NCBI GenBank assembly: GCA_042408875.1
Contig: JBHOQS010000022.1
Span: 372,001-436,000 of the forward strand
Direction: 5' to 3'
DNA length: 64,000 bases
From: JBHOQS01 sp042408875
Lineage (GTDB): Bacteria; Chloroflexota; UBA11872; JBHOQS01
This document shows positions 16,485 to 26,700 of the stretch, piece by piece; the first letter of the stretch is position 1; the number at the start of each line of letters is the position of its first letter. A model generated the notes under the pieces. It had not been told where the DNA came from and made no database searches. It worked only from the letters and a program-made list of their open reading frames with translations. Made by a program: the position numbers and the translations under genes.

Positions 16485-17684
16485 CTACCTTCGCCCCGCC
16501 TGTGTGGCGGCCTGGCGCGGGACGCTACTGAACTCGATGCGCAGCACGCCGTTGTGGAACGTGGCACGGCGGTAGCGCTTCTCCACCAGCGCCCGCGGCA
16601 GGACGATGTTCCGCCGCACCATACCCAGCCGGATGATCAGCTCATCCCCGGTGCCGTGCAGCTCTACATCGCCCTTCTCAGCAAACGGCAACGGGATCGA
16701 GAGTACGTAGCCGTCCTCTACCTTGTCGATCAGATGCGGCTGGGTGCGGTACATGATGCAGCTCGGATCCGCGTCGCCGAAGATAGCCTGTCCCATCCTG
16801 TCCAGGGCATCCAGGCCGACGACCTCATGGTCGAACAGCGGCACCGGCAGGATGGGTAGGGGAGCGAATGCCTCCTCGACCATATGGCGGTAGCGGCCCT
16901 GAGTCTCTTTCCACGACGTAAAGTAGCTGTCGCTCACCTCGGCGGGCAGCAGCCGGTTACACACGATCGCGTCGGTCAGGTAGCCGTACAGGTTCAGATA
17001 CGTGAAGGTGCGCTGGGCCTCTTTGATCACCATCTTCTCCGGATTGAGCACCAGCCGCACCGTAGACATCTCCTTATCGGCCAGCAGGGCGCGCATCCGA
17101 CCGAGACGCTCGAAGAGCGTCTTCACTGATTCGAAGACGTCATCGCTGGGGAAGGGCATGTCCAGCACACGCTGTGCCACCGGACGGATCAGGCGGGCCG
17201 CCTGGCGCTCGATGGGGAAGATCTTCTCCAGCCACCACTGGGCCACCTCGGGGAAGCTGAGCAGACGCAGGGTCTCGCCGGTCGGCGCGCAGTCCACAAC
17301 GATAACATCGAACTGCCCGGTCTCGTAGTGCTTGAGGAGCTGGAGCAGGCTGGCCAGCTCCTCCATGCCGGGCAGGATGGTCATCTCCTCGGCGATGAGC
17401 TCGTCCAGCCCGCGCCACTGGATCAGCGCGGTCAGGTACGCCTGGAGCGTGCCCCAGTGCGTGCGGATCTCATGAAAAATATCGACCTCTTGCCCCCACA
17501 GGTTGTCGGTGACGGGGTGGGGCTCTGGTCCGAGCTCGATGTCAAAGGCGTCGGCGAGGCTGTGGGCTGCGTCGGTGCTCATCACCAAGGTACGATAGCC
17601 CAGGCGCGACGCGCGCAGCGCGGTTGCTGCGGCGACGCTCGTCTTGCCGACCCCTCCCTTCCCAGTATAGAGAATAATCCTCAT
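16485..17684 (-). CDS. ArsA/GET3-family ATPase with C-terminal Hsp20-like domain
   Basis: 399 residues from ATG 17684 (GAGGG ribosome site). It has the deviant Walker A KGGVGKTS, switch I STDAAHSLADAF and switch II DCAPTGETLRLL, as in ArsA and eukaryotic GET3/TRC40. The arsenite cysteines of ArsA and the zinc CxxC of GET3 are absent. The last ~80 residues (VEDGYVLSIPLPFAEK … FHNGVLRIEF) form the small-heat-shock-like beta domain found on bacterial ArsA homologues. With no arsenic genes nearby, a chaperone-type role such as handling hydrophobic proteins is more plausible than arsenite export. The small charged protein gene follows. Confidence 0.87.
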   Translation of the reverse strand: MRIILYTGKGGVGKTSVAAATALRASRLGYRTLVMSTDAAHSLADAFDIELGPEPHPVTDNLWGQEVDIFHEIRTHWGTLQAYLTALIQWRGLDELIAEEMTILPGMEELASLLQLLKHYETGQFDVIVVDCAPTGETLRLLSFPEVAQWWLEKIFPIERQAARLIRPVAQRVLDMPFPSDDVFESVKTLFERLGRMRALLADKEMSTVRLVLNPEKMVIKEAQRTFTYLNLYGYLTDAIVCNRLLPAEVSDSYFTSWKETQGRYRHMVEEAFAPLPILPVPLFDHEVVGLDALDRMGQAIFGDADPSCIMYRTQPHLIDKVEDGYVLSIPLPFAEKGDVELHGTGDELIIRLGMVRRNIVLPRALVEKRYRRATFHNGVLRIEFSSVPRQAATQAGRR

Positions 17685-17825
17685 TCGCTCCCTCGTCTGC
17701 GTCAAACCTACCCGGCCTGCACACCAGATGCTTCGGAGGCTCGGTATGCTGCTTTCCCTCACGCGATGGGTCTTGCTACCCTCCCGCGCGAGCACCTGAT
17801 AGGATGGGTGAACCCTTCTCAGCGC

Positions 17826-18851
17826 TCAGGCAGCCGACGTGGCGGACTGCATAGTAGCCTGACCCCCGCCACACAGCGCTCGCTCCAGGAAGGCTGTGAC
17901 GCGGGCGCAGTAGCCCGGACGGTCCTGGAAGTAGGCGCCGCAATGAATGGTGTCGGTGATCCAGAGTTCCTTCGGCTCGCCCGCCGCAGTATAGATCCGC
18001 TGCGCGTGCTCGAGCGGGACAACGGTATCATAGGAACCGTGGATCACCAGCAGCGGTCGTGGTGCGATGTGCACCACGTCCCGTAGCGGCTCGACATCGC
18101 GAAAGCGATACCCGTACCGTTTGTATAACTGGCGGTCAACCATCGCCAGCACCGGCCCGGTCAGCGGGCCGAGCTTGCGTTGCACATGCCAGGCGACGAT
18201 CTCGCGCTGGCTAGTGAACGGACTGTCAGCCACGACGGCGCGCACGTCCGGCTCGCGCGCAGCGACCATAATGGCGATGGCCGCGCCCATGGAATACCCG
18301 AGCACGCCAAGCGGCGAGCCGGGCAGACGCTGGCGCAGGAACGCCAGAGCAGCGCGTGCATCCTCGAGCTCTCGGTACCCCAGCGTGACCGGCTCACCAG
18401 CGTGGTCACCATGGCCACGGTAGTCAAAGAGTAGCACCGCAAAGCCCCGCCGCCACAAGTAGGAAGCAATGCCGAGCAGGTCACTCCGGCGCCCGCGGTA
18501 GCCCCCGCAGGCCAGCACGGCTGGGCCGCCGGCCTCCTGCGGCAGGAGCCAGCCATGGAGGAGCGCACCACCCTGCGTGGGAATCTGTACATCCTCCCAG
18601 GCGACCCCTGTCTCGAAGGGGGTCCAGGTGTATGCGGTGTCGGTGCGCGGCGATGGCCCGGTGAGCTGCGCCGTGACATACTCGACCAGCGCCAGCGAGG
18701 CCAGCCCGAGTGCTGCGGGCGCCGCCAAGCTCGCAGCCAGCAGCAGGCGTCCGGACAGACGCGCCGCCCGGACCAGCTCTTGCCCGCTGGCGCCACTCCC
18801 GAATGAACGGGCCGCATCGAAATAGCCTGGATGAAGCGACGAACCTTGCAT
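17826..18851 (-). CDS. Membrane-anchored alpha/beta hydrolase
   Basis: About 341 residues. One N-terminal membrane segment (LLLAASLAAPAALGLASLAL) anchors it with the catalytic domain outside. The hydrolase triad is visible: nucleophile Ser in GYSMGAA, Asp in HGSYDTVVP and His in DTIHCGAYF; the oxyanion region is DYRGHGDH. This looks like the BAAT/YqkD-type esterases that act on acyl chains or peptides. The start is unclear: ATG 18851 has no ribosome site and in-frame sequence extends to 18944. The C-terminal tail (QATMQSATSAA) is low-complexity. Confidence 0.78.
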   Translation of the reverse strand: MQGSSLHPGYFDAARSFGSGASGQELVRAARLSGRLLLAASLAAPAALGLASLALVEYVTAQLTGPSPRTDTAYTWTPFETGVAWEDVQIPTQGGALLHGWLLPQEAGGPAVLACGGYRGRRSDLLGIASYLWRRGFAVLLFDYRGHGDHAGEPVTLGYRELEDARAALAFLRQRLPGSPLGVLGYSMGAAIAIMVAAREPDVRAVVADSPFTSQREIVAWHVQRKLGPLTGPVLAMVDRQLYKRYGYRFRDVEPLRDVVHIAPRPLLVIHGSYDTVVPLEHAQRIYTAAGEPKELWITDTIHCGAYFQDRPGYCARVTAFLERALCGGGQATMQSATSAA

Positions 18852-19155
18852 CGTGCACGCAGTGAACTGGAAATCTCTCCCGCCGGCAGCATGGGCTGTA
18901 CACACCACCGGCTGCTGCTGGCGAAGCGCAGGCGGCCCGTGCACGCTTGTGCTACCCTGCTGCGCGGCTACATGCGTAGTTAAGTATACAGCGCGCCGGG
19001 GTCCGTCGAAACGGGTCTCGAAACGGGTCTAGGGGAACTCACCATGCAACAAACACAAGTAGCCGGGAGCGTTACCTCCCAGCTGCTCGTGTCGCAGGCA
19101 GAGGGGCGTCGCGACCACGCCCGGAGGCCCCGACGCCCCTTCGGTCAGGCGGGCG
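18852..19155. other. Intergenic region upstream of the alpha/beta hydrolase
   Basis: About 300 bp. On the minus strand a TATACT -10 box (near 18985) has a TTCGAC about 16 bp upstream of it, a plausible promoter for the hydrolase. A 12-bp tandem duplication (19006-19029) lies beside it. No gene is supported. Confidence 0.35.
19006..19029 (+). repeat. 12-bp tandem duplication
   Basis: TCGAAACGGGTC at 19006-19017 and again at 19018-19029, identical. It lies next to the candidate -35 region of the hydrolase promoter on the minus strand, so it could double as an operator. Confidence 0.9.
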
Positions 19156-19938
19156 CTACGCGCTCGGCACTGCCGCCTGGCCTGCTCCGCCGGCGGGGCG
19201 CAGGCGCTGCTCACCCTTGCCCCACGGGGTACCCAGCAGGGGCAGCAGGATGTAGTCCAGACCCCACCAGCCTGAGACGCGCCAGCCGTAGATGATTAGC
19301 GCCTCGAGGATGATCATCGTCGGGTTGCTCGACGTCGAGCCGGCGAACATGAAGGAGAAGTTCATCAGCAGGGCGAACGTCGCCGCGATGGCCGTGAGAC
19401 CACCGAAGAGCAGGCCCAGCCCGACGAGGATCTCACCCCAGATAATCACCTGGTTGAACCAGGTGTGCCAGTTGTTATCCAGCATGTACTGGATGAAGGC
19501 CCGGTATGCCGGGTAGGTGATCGGCGGCCTGCCCTGCTGCGGCACGACCACAGCGCGCTCCCAGAAAGACCGCAAGGCCTGCCCGGTCTGGAACCACGCC
19601 GGATCAGTGAGCTTGTGCCAGCCGGCTTCCAGCCACTCCCAGCCCAGGAACAGGCGAATGCCCAGGTAGAGCGGAGCCGCTTCCTTCGCCCGGCGCAGGA
19701 ACCTGGCGACCTTCCACTCCGGCGCCGCTGCCACCTCGTCCTCGGACGTCTCATCACGTCCAGGCCGGTAGAACTGCACGAGCACTGCCGCGATGCCAAC
19801 CCAGAGGACCAGGCCAACTGCAAAGGCCAGCAGCGCGGTGCCGGCGCTACTCTGCGGGTTAGCCGCCACATAGAGCAGATAGCCGCCGATCAACGCCGCA
19901 ATAGCAGCTATGACTTTGCGAACGACCGAGTTATCCAT
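19156..19938 (-). CDS. DoxX/DoxD-family membrane protein
   Basis: 260 residues from ATG 19938, with a near-perfect GGAGGTGAG ribosome site. About five membrane segments: two at the N-terminus (VIAAIAALIGGYLLYVAA, ALLAFAVGLVLWVGIAAVLV) and three in the DoxX core, including WGEILVGLGLLFGGLTA and LLMNFSFMFAG. A cytoplasmic loop rich in Glu (GRDETSEDEVAAAPEW) separates them. DoxX/DoxD proteins are linked to thiosulfate:quinone oxidation in archaea and to redox stress in bacteria; the large N-terminal extension is seen in DoxX proteins of Chloroflexota. No catalytic partner gene is adjacent. Confidence 0.82.
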   Translation of the reverse strand: MDNSVVRKVIAAIAALIGGYLLYVAANPQSSAGTALLAFAVGLVLWVGIAAVLVQFYRPGRDETSEDEVAAAPEWKVARFLRRAKEAAPLYLGIRLFLGWEWLEAGWHKLTDPAWFQTGQALRSFWERAVVVPQQGRPPITYPAYRAFIQYMLDNNWHTWFNQVIIWGEILVGLGLLFGGLTAIAATFALLMNFSFMFAGSTSSNPTMIILEALIIYGWRVSGWWGLDYILLPLLGTPWGKGEQRLRPAGGAGQAAVPSA

Positions 19939-20086
19939 AGCTCACCTCCTTCGTCGTTCTCGCTCTCAATACCATAACCACATTATTACACATTACACCT
20001 TCCACTATACCTTCACTCACTATACCTTGCTATACCTATGGAACTGTGCCCACGGACGGTGCTCCAAGGCACTTCCTGAAATCCAT

Positions 20087-20118
20087 TGTACCGGTGCTAT
20101 CGTGTACCGGCGCTATCG
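20087..20118 (+). repeat. 16-bp tandem duplication
   Basis: TGTACCGGTGCTATCG at 20087-20102 followed by TGTACCGGCGCTATCG at 20103-20118, one mismatch. It lies in the divergent region between the DoxX and NMNAT-like genes. Confidence 0.9.
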
Positions 20119-20289
20119 TGCAGGTCCGTACCGCTGGAGCCTCTCGTCCTGGCCTGCCCTCTTCCTGCAGTTTCAGTATCCGCTCGGGAGCCGATGGTCT
20201 GCATCAGGAGAAAGTCCCGAATGCCGGACCGGCAATTCCCCGACCCCTCTGAGGCCCTCCGGCGGCCGGCCTACGCCGAGGCGCCATGC

Positions 20290-20295
20290 TACAAT
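20290..20295 (+). promoter_or_regulatory. -10 box seven bases before the NMNAT-like start (possible leaderless mRNA)
   Basis: TACAAT ends 7 nt before ATG 20303, and there is no ribosome site in between. That spacing fits transcription starting at or next to the start codon. No clear -35 box is present. Confidence 0.4.
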
Positions 20296-20302
20296 CCTGG
20301 CG

Positions 20303-21277
20303 ATGGACTCTCTCCGAGCACGCTTCTACGATCTCAGGCTGCTCTTGACGTTCCGTGACGCTCTGGACACCCTCGACCCGAGCGGTCCTCCCGCCGCGCG
20401 CGTGCTCTGGCCGCTAGGTGATCCACCACTGAGCGGCCGGGCCGGTGTGCTAGCCGGCTCGTTTAACCCGCCGACCCTGGCCCACACAGCGCTCCTCGGG
20501 CACGCCCGCCGCGAACAGGGCGTCGAGCACGCCTGGTTTTTGTTGAGCAAGCACATTGTGGACAAGGAGCGCGTCACTGGCACGATGCTCGAGGACCGTT
20601 TGCTCTTGCTCAAGCTGATCGCCGAATCGCGCTCGGGCTTCGGGGTGGTGCTGGCCAATCGCGGGCTGTACGTCGACCAGGCCTTGGCGCTGCGTACCGT
20701 GCTGGGGCCGGCGGTAGAGATCGTATTCGTCGTGGGATACGACAAGATCATGCAGATCTTCGACCCGCGCTATTACGCTGACCGCGAGGCGGCCTTAGAG
20801 CAGCTCTTCGCCCATGCCTCGTTCCTCGTCGCACCGCGCGCGGGCTACACCGTCGACGACCTGCACCGCTTCCTCAGCCGGCCGGAGAACCGCCGCTTCG
20901 CCGTCGGCGTGCGCCCGCTCGGGCTCGAGCCGGACCTGCTCGCTGTCTCCTCCACCCAGGTGCGGGCGCTGGTTGCTGCCAGGGGTGACTACCGTCCCTA
21001 CGTGCCTCCGGAGGTGGCAGCATTCATCGAGGAAACGGGCGCCTACGCCGGGCCGAGGCGGCTGGCCGGGGGTGAGCATGTCGATGCTTACGCCGTGCGC
21101 GCCGGGCTCTTCCAGGCCCTGGCATCGCTGGCGCCCCGCCCGATAGAGGCAGACTTCCGATCGCTGGTCATGGCAGCGCTAGCGGATACCCCTGAGGCAG
21201 CTGTGCTGCGTGCTGAGGCGCTGTCAGGCCGCGCCGGGCCGGCGCTGCGCCAGTGGCTTGTCACTCACCACGGGTGA
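20303..21277 (+). CDS. Nicotinamide/nicotinate mononucleotide adenylyltransferase-like protein
   Basis: 324 residues from ATG 20303. It has a nucleotidyltransferase alpha/beta-phosphodiesterase fold with GSFNPPTLAH as the (H/T)xxH ATP site and SSTQVRALV as the SSTxIR motif near residue 215. The Thr in place of the first His matches eukaryotic NMNAT (GSFNPITNMH) rather than bacterial NadD. An N-terminal ~50-residue extension and a C-terminal ~80-residue domain go beyond the ~200-residue NadD core. It may attach AMP to NMN or a related nucleotide; its substrate is not established. The 3' end overlaps the convergent LutBA gene by 17 nt. Confidence 0.75.
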   Translation: MDSLRARFYDLRLLLTFRDALDTLDPSGPPAARVLWPLGDPPLSGRAGVLAGSFNPPTLAHTALLGHARREQGVEHAWFLLSKHIVDKERVTGTMLEDRLLLLKLIAESRSGFGVVLANRGLYVDQALALRTVLGPAVEIVFVVGYDKIMQIFDPRYYADREAALEQLFAHASFLVAPRAGYTVDDLHRFLSRPENRRFAVGVRPLGLEPDLLAVSSTQVRALVAARGDYRPYVPPEVAAFIEETGAYAGPRRLAGGEHVDAYAVRAGLFQALASLAPRPIEADFRSLVMAALADTPEAAVLRAEALSGRAGPALRQWLVTHHG

Positions 21278-23555
21278 TCAGCCGGATCCGTTCAGCAACC
21301 AGCTCGGCCAGGTGCAGCGCGCGGGGGACAGGCGCGCCAGGATGCGCCCGCGCCCAGACGTCCAGGCCACCGCGCAGGTGCATCAGGCAGCCTGGGTTGT
21401 CCATCACAGCTGCCTCGGCGCCGGTGGCCAGGATGTGCTTGATCTTGCGGCGCATGATGCGCTCAGCCACGCGCGGGTGCTCCAGCGAGAACGAGCCGCC
21501 GAAGCCGCAGCAGATGTTCGCGTCCTCCATCTCCAGGAGAGGCAGCCCGAGCACGGTGGTGATCAGGCGTCGCGGCTCGGCGCGCAGCCCCAGGCAGTTA
21601 CAGGACTGGCAGGCATCGTGATAAGTCACCGTCAGCACTGGCATGCCATCGCGGACGAGCGCCCCGTCGGGTAGGCGGGCCACGCGGTCCAGAAACGTGG
21701 TGAAGTCAATGATCCGCTGCCCCAGGGCGCGAGCACGGCTGCGCAGCTCGGCGTCGTCCTCCAGGATGCGCAGGTAGTCCTGGGTCATAGCGACCACGCA
21801 CGAGGTCGAGCTGCTGACGATGTAGTCTGCCTGCACCTGCTCGAGCGCCTCCAGCGTCCGGCGGGCCATGCGGCGGGCATCGGGCTCGTCACCGGCGTTG
21901 ACCGCCGGTAGGCCACAGCAGCTCCATCCAGACGGGAACACCACGCGGCAGCCCAGCGCCAGCAGCACTTGCCAGACTGCCTCGCCTGTGCTGGGAGAGA
22001 GCCGGTCGGTGATGCAGCCAGGGAAGTACGCTACCGTGAGCCCGGCCGCGCCGTTCGGCACAACCGGCTGCTGCGGCCCGGCAGGCAGCGCACGCGCCCG
22101 GTCGCGGAACGGCTGCCGGGCGATCGCCGGCAGCGAGCGCCAGCGCGCCTGCTCGCGCAACAGCGGCAGCGGCACCGTGCGCACGAAACCGTCCTGGACA
22201 AACGGCCCCTGCAAGTGGCTCAGGAGGCGCACCGCCCGCTCAAACCTGGGCGGATCTGCCAGCGTCTCCAGGGCCATACGCTTGAGCCATGGCATCCCCC
22301 TCTTCTCGGTGACCTGCCGGCGCACCTCCATGATCTGCGCCGGTAGCGGGATGCCCGCCGGGCAGACGGTCTCGCAGGCGTTGCACTGCGCACACAGGCT
22401 CTGCGGCCCGGCGGCCTCGTCCAGGCCATGGTGGATGGCCGTGAGCATCAAGCCAACCGGGCCGGTATAGATGTAGCCGAACGCGTGGCCGGATACCTCC
22501 TGGAACGGCGGGCAAACATTGGCGCAGGCGCCGCAGCGGATACACTGGAGCACTTCACGCAAGCGCGGGCTCTCCCGCGTGGCTAGGCGGTTATTATCCA
22601 GCAGGATGATGTGCAGCTCTTTAGGGCCTTGGACACCGATGGTCAGCGTCAACTCGATGTCAGCTGTACGGCTGGGGCCAGTGATATAGCTGACATAGGT
22701 GGTGAGTTTCTGCCCAGTGGCCGAGCGCGCCAGCACCTTCAGAATCGCCGTGGCGTCCTCAAGGGTAGGCACGATCTTCTCTACGCCGAGCATCGCCACG
22801 TGCACCGGCGGTAGGCCGGTGGCCAGACGGCTATTGCCCTCGTTAGTGACGATAACTAGCGTGCCCGTCTCGGCGATAGCGATGTTCGCGCCCGAGATGC
22901 CTAGATCGGCCTCGATGAAGAAGCGGCGCAGGTGTGTGCGCGCGACCTGCACCAGGGCCTCGGGATCAGGCGGGACCTCTTCGCCGGTGAGCTTGCCGAA
23001 GAGCGCAGCGATCTCTTCGCGGGTGCGGTGGACGGCCGGTACGATCAGATGAGAGGGATGATCGCCGGAGAGCTGCATGATCCACTCGCCCAGGTCGGTC
23101 TCGATGACCTGAACGCCGAGGCTCTCCAGGAAGGGGTTGAGCTCAACCTCCTCCGTGGCCATGGACTTCGACTTCACGGCTAGCTTCACGCTGTGCCGCT
23201 GCACGATCTCTCCTACGATGCGCCGGGCATCCTCAGGCGTCGCGGCGAAGTGGACGTTCGCACCGACCTTCTCGGCTTCTTCCGTGAACTGCCGAATGAG
23301 CTCAGGCAAGCGCTCAACCGCGGCGCGGCGGCGTGCGGCAACATCGGCCTGGAGCGCCTTGAAATCTACCCCCTCGAAGGCGGCCAGGCGCTTGGCCCGA
23401 AAGGAGGGCAGGGCCCGGTCAAGGGCCAGGGTAACGTTCGGTGAGGCCAGAGCTCGCTCCAGCCGCTCCTTGAAGGAAGGACGGGCGTGGTGTGCCGGGC
23501 GAGCATCACGCTTCTGTGTGGTCGAAGCCTTTGGCGTTCCTGTCGAGGTCGTCAT
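21261..23555 (-). CDS. LutB-LutA fusion: iron-sulfur (lactate-utilisation-type) oxidoreductase
   Basis: 764 residues. Residues ~1-470 are LutB-like: an LUD domain followed by two 4Fe-4S motifs, CIRCGACANVCP and CAQCNACETVCP. Residues ~505-764 are LutA-like: two CCG domains with SCCGLPAVN, HDACQSCNC and ICCGFGGSF. In other bacteria LutA, LutB and LutC are separate proteins that oxidise L-lactate, or related 2-hydroxy acids, to keto acids. Here two are joined and LutC is not in the window. ATG 23555 has AGGA 9 nt upstream. The divergent AfsR-type regulator could control it. Confidence 0.87.
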   Translation of the reverse strand: MTTSTGTPKASTTQKRDARPAHHARPSFKERLERALASPNVTLALDRALPSFRAKRLAAFEGVDFKALQADVAARRRAAVERLPELIRQFTEEAEKVGANVHFAATPEDARRIVGEIVQRHSVKLAVKSKSMATEEVELNPFLESLGVQVIETDLGEWIMQLSGDHPSHLIVPAVHRTREEIAALFGKLTGEEVPPDPEALVQVARTHLRRFFIEADLGISGANIAIAETGTLVIVTNEGNSRLATGLPPVHVAMLGVEKIVPTLEDATAILKVLARSATGQKLTTYVSYITGPSRTADIELTLTIGVQGPKELHIILLDNNRLATRESPRLREVLQCIRCGACANVCPPFQEVSGHAFGYIYTGPVGLMLTAIHHGLDEAAGPQSLCAQCNACETVCPAGIPLPAQIMEVRRQVTEKRGMPWLKRMALETLADPPRFERAVRLLSHLQGPFVQDGFVRTVPLPLLREQARWRSLPAIARQPFRDRARALPAGPQQPVVPNGAAGLTVAYFPGCITDRLSPSTGEAVWQVLLALGCRVVFPSGWSCCGLPAVNAGDEPDARRMARRTLEALEQVQADYIVSSSTSCVVAMTQDYLRILEDDAELRSRARALGQRIIDFTTFLDRVARLPDGALVRDGMPVLTVTYHDACQSCNCLGLRAEPRRLITTVLGLPLLEMEDANICCGFGGSFSLEHPRVAERIMRRKIKHILATGAEAAVMDNPGCLMHLRGGLDVWARAHPGAPVPRALHLAELVAERIRLITRGE

Positions 23556-23770
23556 CGTAGCAGTCCTGGCAGGCCACCGTGTCTGGCAGCGTGCACGCGT
23601 ATTCTAGCGCGTTCTTCGCGGCCGGCTCACATTCTCTCAGATTGGGAGGCGGCAATCAGGAGGCGTTGACGCTACACTCGTTTATTCGTAGTATACAAAG
23701 AAGCAAAACAGACCAGCCGGCCTGCCAGCGTTCTAGGGTGGGGATCGTTCGGCATGCTGGGCAGCCTGCT

Positions 23771-26700
23771 ATGCCCTCGCGGGCGTCTGGCGATCCGACG
23801 AGCAGCGCAGCGATGTCCTTCTCCTCCGCCTCAGCACAGTCGGTAGGGGACGCACACCGCTCCTCACAGCCGCCTGGACTGCGCATCCAGCTGCTGGGTG
23901 GTTTCCGCGTCTGGGTCGGTAACCGCACGATCCCCGACCAGGCGTGGCGGCCGCGCGCGACGGCCACGGTCCTCAAGCTTCTTGCGCTGGCCCCAGGACA
24001 CCAGCTCCACCGGGACGAAGTCCTGGAACTGCTGTGGCCAGAGACCCCGGTGGCTACTGCAGCTAACCGCCTGCATGGGATCCTCTACACAGCGCGGCGG
24101 ATTCTAGAGCCCGACCTCCCCCCGCGCGCAAGGTCAGCTTACCTGCGTATGGAGGGAGAGCAGGTGGCGCTGTGTCCGGGTGGGGCACTCTGGACAGACG
24201 TTGCCGCCTTCGAGACCGCCGCTGCCTCTGCTGAGACCTCGCAAGAGCCAGCCACATGCATGGCAGCTATTACCCTGTACGGTGGGGAGCTCCTGCCGGA
24301 GGATCGATACGAGGAATGGGCGGTACGCCGACGTGAGGAGCTCCATGCTCGCTATGTGGCGCTGGTGCGCCGGCTTGCCGAGCTCTGCCAGGCGCAGGGT
24401 GATCTGGCGGGTACGATCGCTGCGCTGGAGCGCCTGATCGCGGCCGAGCCTACGGATGAGCCAGCGCACGTGGCGCTGATGCGCCTCTATGCTGCTACGG
24501 GCCGCCGCACCCAGGCCTTGCGCTTATACAATCAGTTCCGCGAGACCCTGCAGCGTGAGCTGGAGGTCGAGCCTGAGGCGGCGACGCAGCGCCTCTATGA
24601 GGACATCCTCCGTGGGGATATCCCCTCAGTCCAGGAGGTCCCTGCGCAGGGCGACTGGCAGGCCGGGCGCGGCGTTCACCCGCCAGCGCAGCGCCGGCAT
24701 AATCTCCCAGTGCAGCTCACCAGCTTCATCGGCCGGGAACGGGAGATTGCGGAGGTCACAGGACTCCTCACCACGAGCCGTCTGGTCACGCTCACCGGCA
24801 CAGGTGGCTGCGGCAAGACACGGCTGGCCCTGGAAGTGGCCGCTCGCGTGGTGGACTGGTTTGCCGACGGAGTGTGGCTGGTGGAGCTGGCTGCGCTTAC
24901 GGATGGGCAACTCGTGGTGCAGGCCGTGGCATCCGCGCTCGGTCTGCGCCAGCAATCCGGGCGCCCGCTCGTCGAGATCCTCGTCGATTACGCGCAGCCA
25001 CGACATCTACTGCTGGTGCTAGACAACTGCGAACACCTGGTCGGAGCCTGCGCCGCGCTGGCCGACCTTCTGCTACGGGACTGTCCCCGCCTGCACATCC
25101 TGGCGACGAGCCGGGAGCCGCTCGGCATCGCTGGGGAGACGCGCTGGCGCGTCCCTTCGCTCGACACGCCCGATCCGCACACGCTGCCGGACGGCGTTGA
25201 TCTGCCGTCATTGCTGGCCGGCTACGATGCTGTACGCCTCTTTGTCGATCGCGCCCGGCTGAGTGCTCCCAACTTCATGCTCACGCCGCACAATGCTGCT
25301 GCTGTGGCGCAGGTGTGCCATCGGCTCGATGGCTTGCCGCTGGCGATCGAGCTTGCCGCGGCGCGAGTGAATGTCCTGCCCGTCGAACAGATTGCCGCAC
25401 GCCTTCACGACGTCTTCCACCTGCTCGGGGGCGGCAGCCGGACTGCCCTGCCACGTCAGCAGACGCTGCAGGCGATGATGGACTGGAGCTACGACCTGCT
25501 GTCCGAGAAGGAGCAGCGACTGCTGCGCCGGCTGGCGGTCTTCGCCGATGGGGCGACACTGGAGGCTGCTGAAGCGATCTGCACGGGGAACGGCATCGAC
25601 GCGGCCGAGGTGCTGGACCTCCTGGCCGCGCTGGTGGATAAATCGCTCGTCATCGTGGAAGAGCACGCTGGGGAGGCGCGCTACCGGCTGCTGGAGATCA
25701 TCCGGCAATACGCCGCAGGGAAGCTGCAGGCTGCTGGCGAAGAGGCGGAGCTACGACGGCGCCATCGCGACTGGTATCTCCGGCTGGCTGAGCGTGCCGA
25801 GCCGGAGTCTTGGGGTGCGGCGCAGCGGCTCTGGCTTGAGCGCCTGGAACTCGAACATGAAAATCTGCGCGCTGCGCTGGCATGGAGCGTGGCCGACCCA
25901 CAGGGTGCTGAGGCGGGACTGCGGCTGGCTGCGGCGCTCTGGAACTTCTGGTGGATGCGTGGGTACCTGAGCGAGGGGCGGCGCTGGCTGGAGCAGATGC
26001 TGCGTCGCCAGGAAGAGGCGCCGCTCGCGGCGCGCGCAAAGGGCCTGCATGCGAGCGGCGTCATCGCCTACGCCCTGGGCGATCATGCCACGGCGAACCA
26101 GGAGCTAGAGCAAAGCCTGGCGCTGTACCAGAGCTTGGGGGACCGGCGCGGGATCGCCCTGAACCTGACGTACCTTGGCATGCTGGCCCGCCATCGAGGC
26201 GAGTATGCGCGCGCCTCGACGTTGCTGGAGAAGAGCGCCACCCTCCTCCGGGGCCTCGGGGAAACCTGGGCCATGGCTGTGGCGCTGAACGTCCTGGGCG
26301 ACATCGCTGCCGACCAGCGGGACTACGCTACGGCGCGCGCCTTCTATGAGCAGGGGCTGGGCTTGCTCCGCCACGTCCAGGATACCTGGGGTATCGCCTT
26401 CACCCTGGTCCATTTGGGTCGAGTCGCCTATTGGCAGGGCGAGCACCGGCACGCCGTACTGTTGTGTCGGGAGGCGCTGACCCTGTTGCAAGAGCTTGGT
26501 GTCCCGCGGGGGACGGCGGCCTGTCTGGAGACACTGGCAGGCATTGCCGCGGCGCGCGGGCAGCTTGATCGTGCCACCCAGCTGTTCGGCGCGGCGGCTG
26601 CGCTGCGCCGGAGCCTGGGCACGCCGAGTGCGCCGCAGGAGCGCGCTGACAACGAGCGGGTTATCGCGATGCTGCGCGCTGGGCTGGGTGCGGAAGCGTT

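Larger units (their letters stand above)
19939..20302. other. Repeat-rich divergent intergenic region
   Basis: 364 bp between DoxX (-) and the NMNAT-like gene (+). It contains CTATACCTT-type repeats (about 20005-20040), a 16-bp tandem duplication (20087-20118) and a TACAAT box immediately before the + gene. No ORF is supported. Confidence 0.4.
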
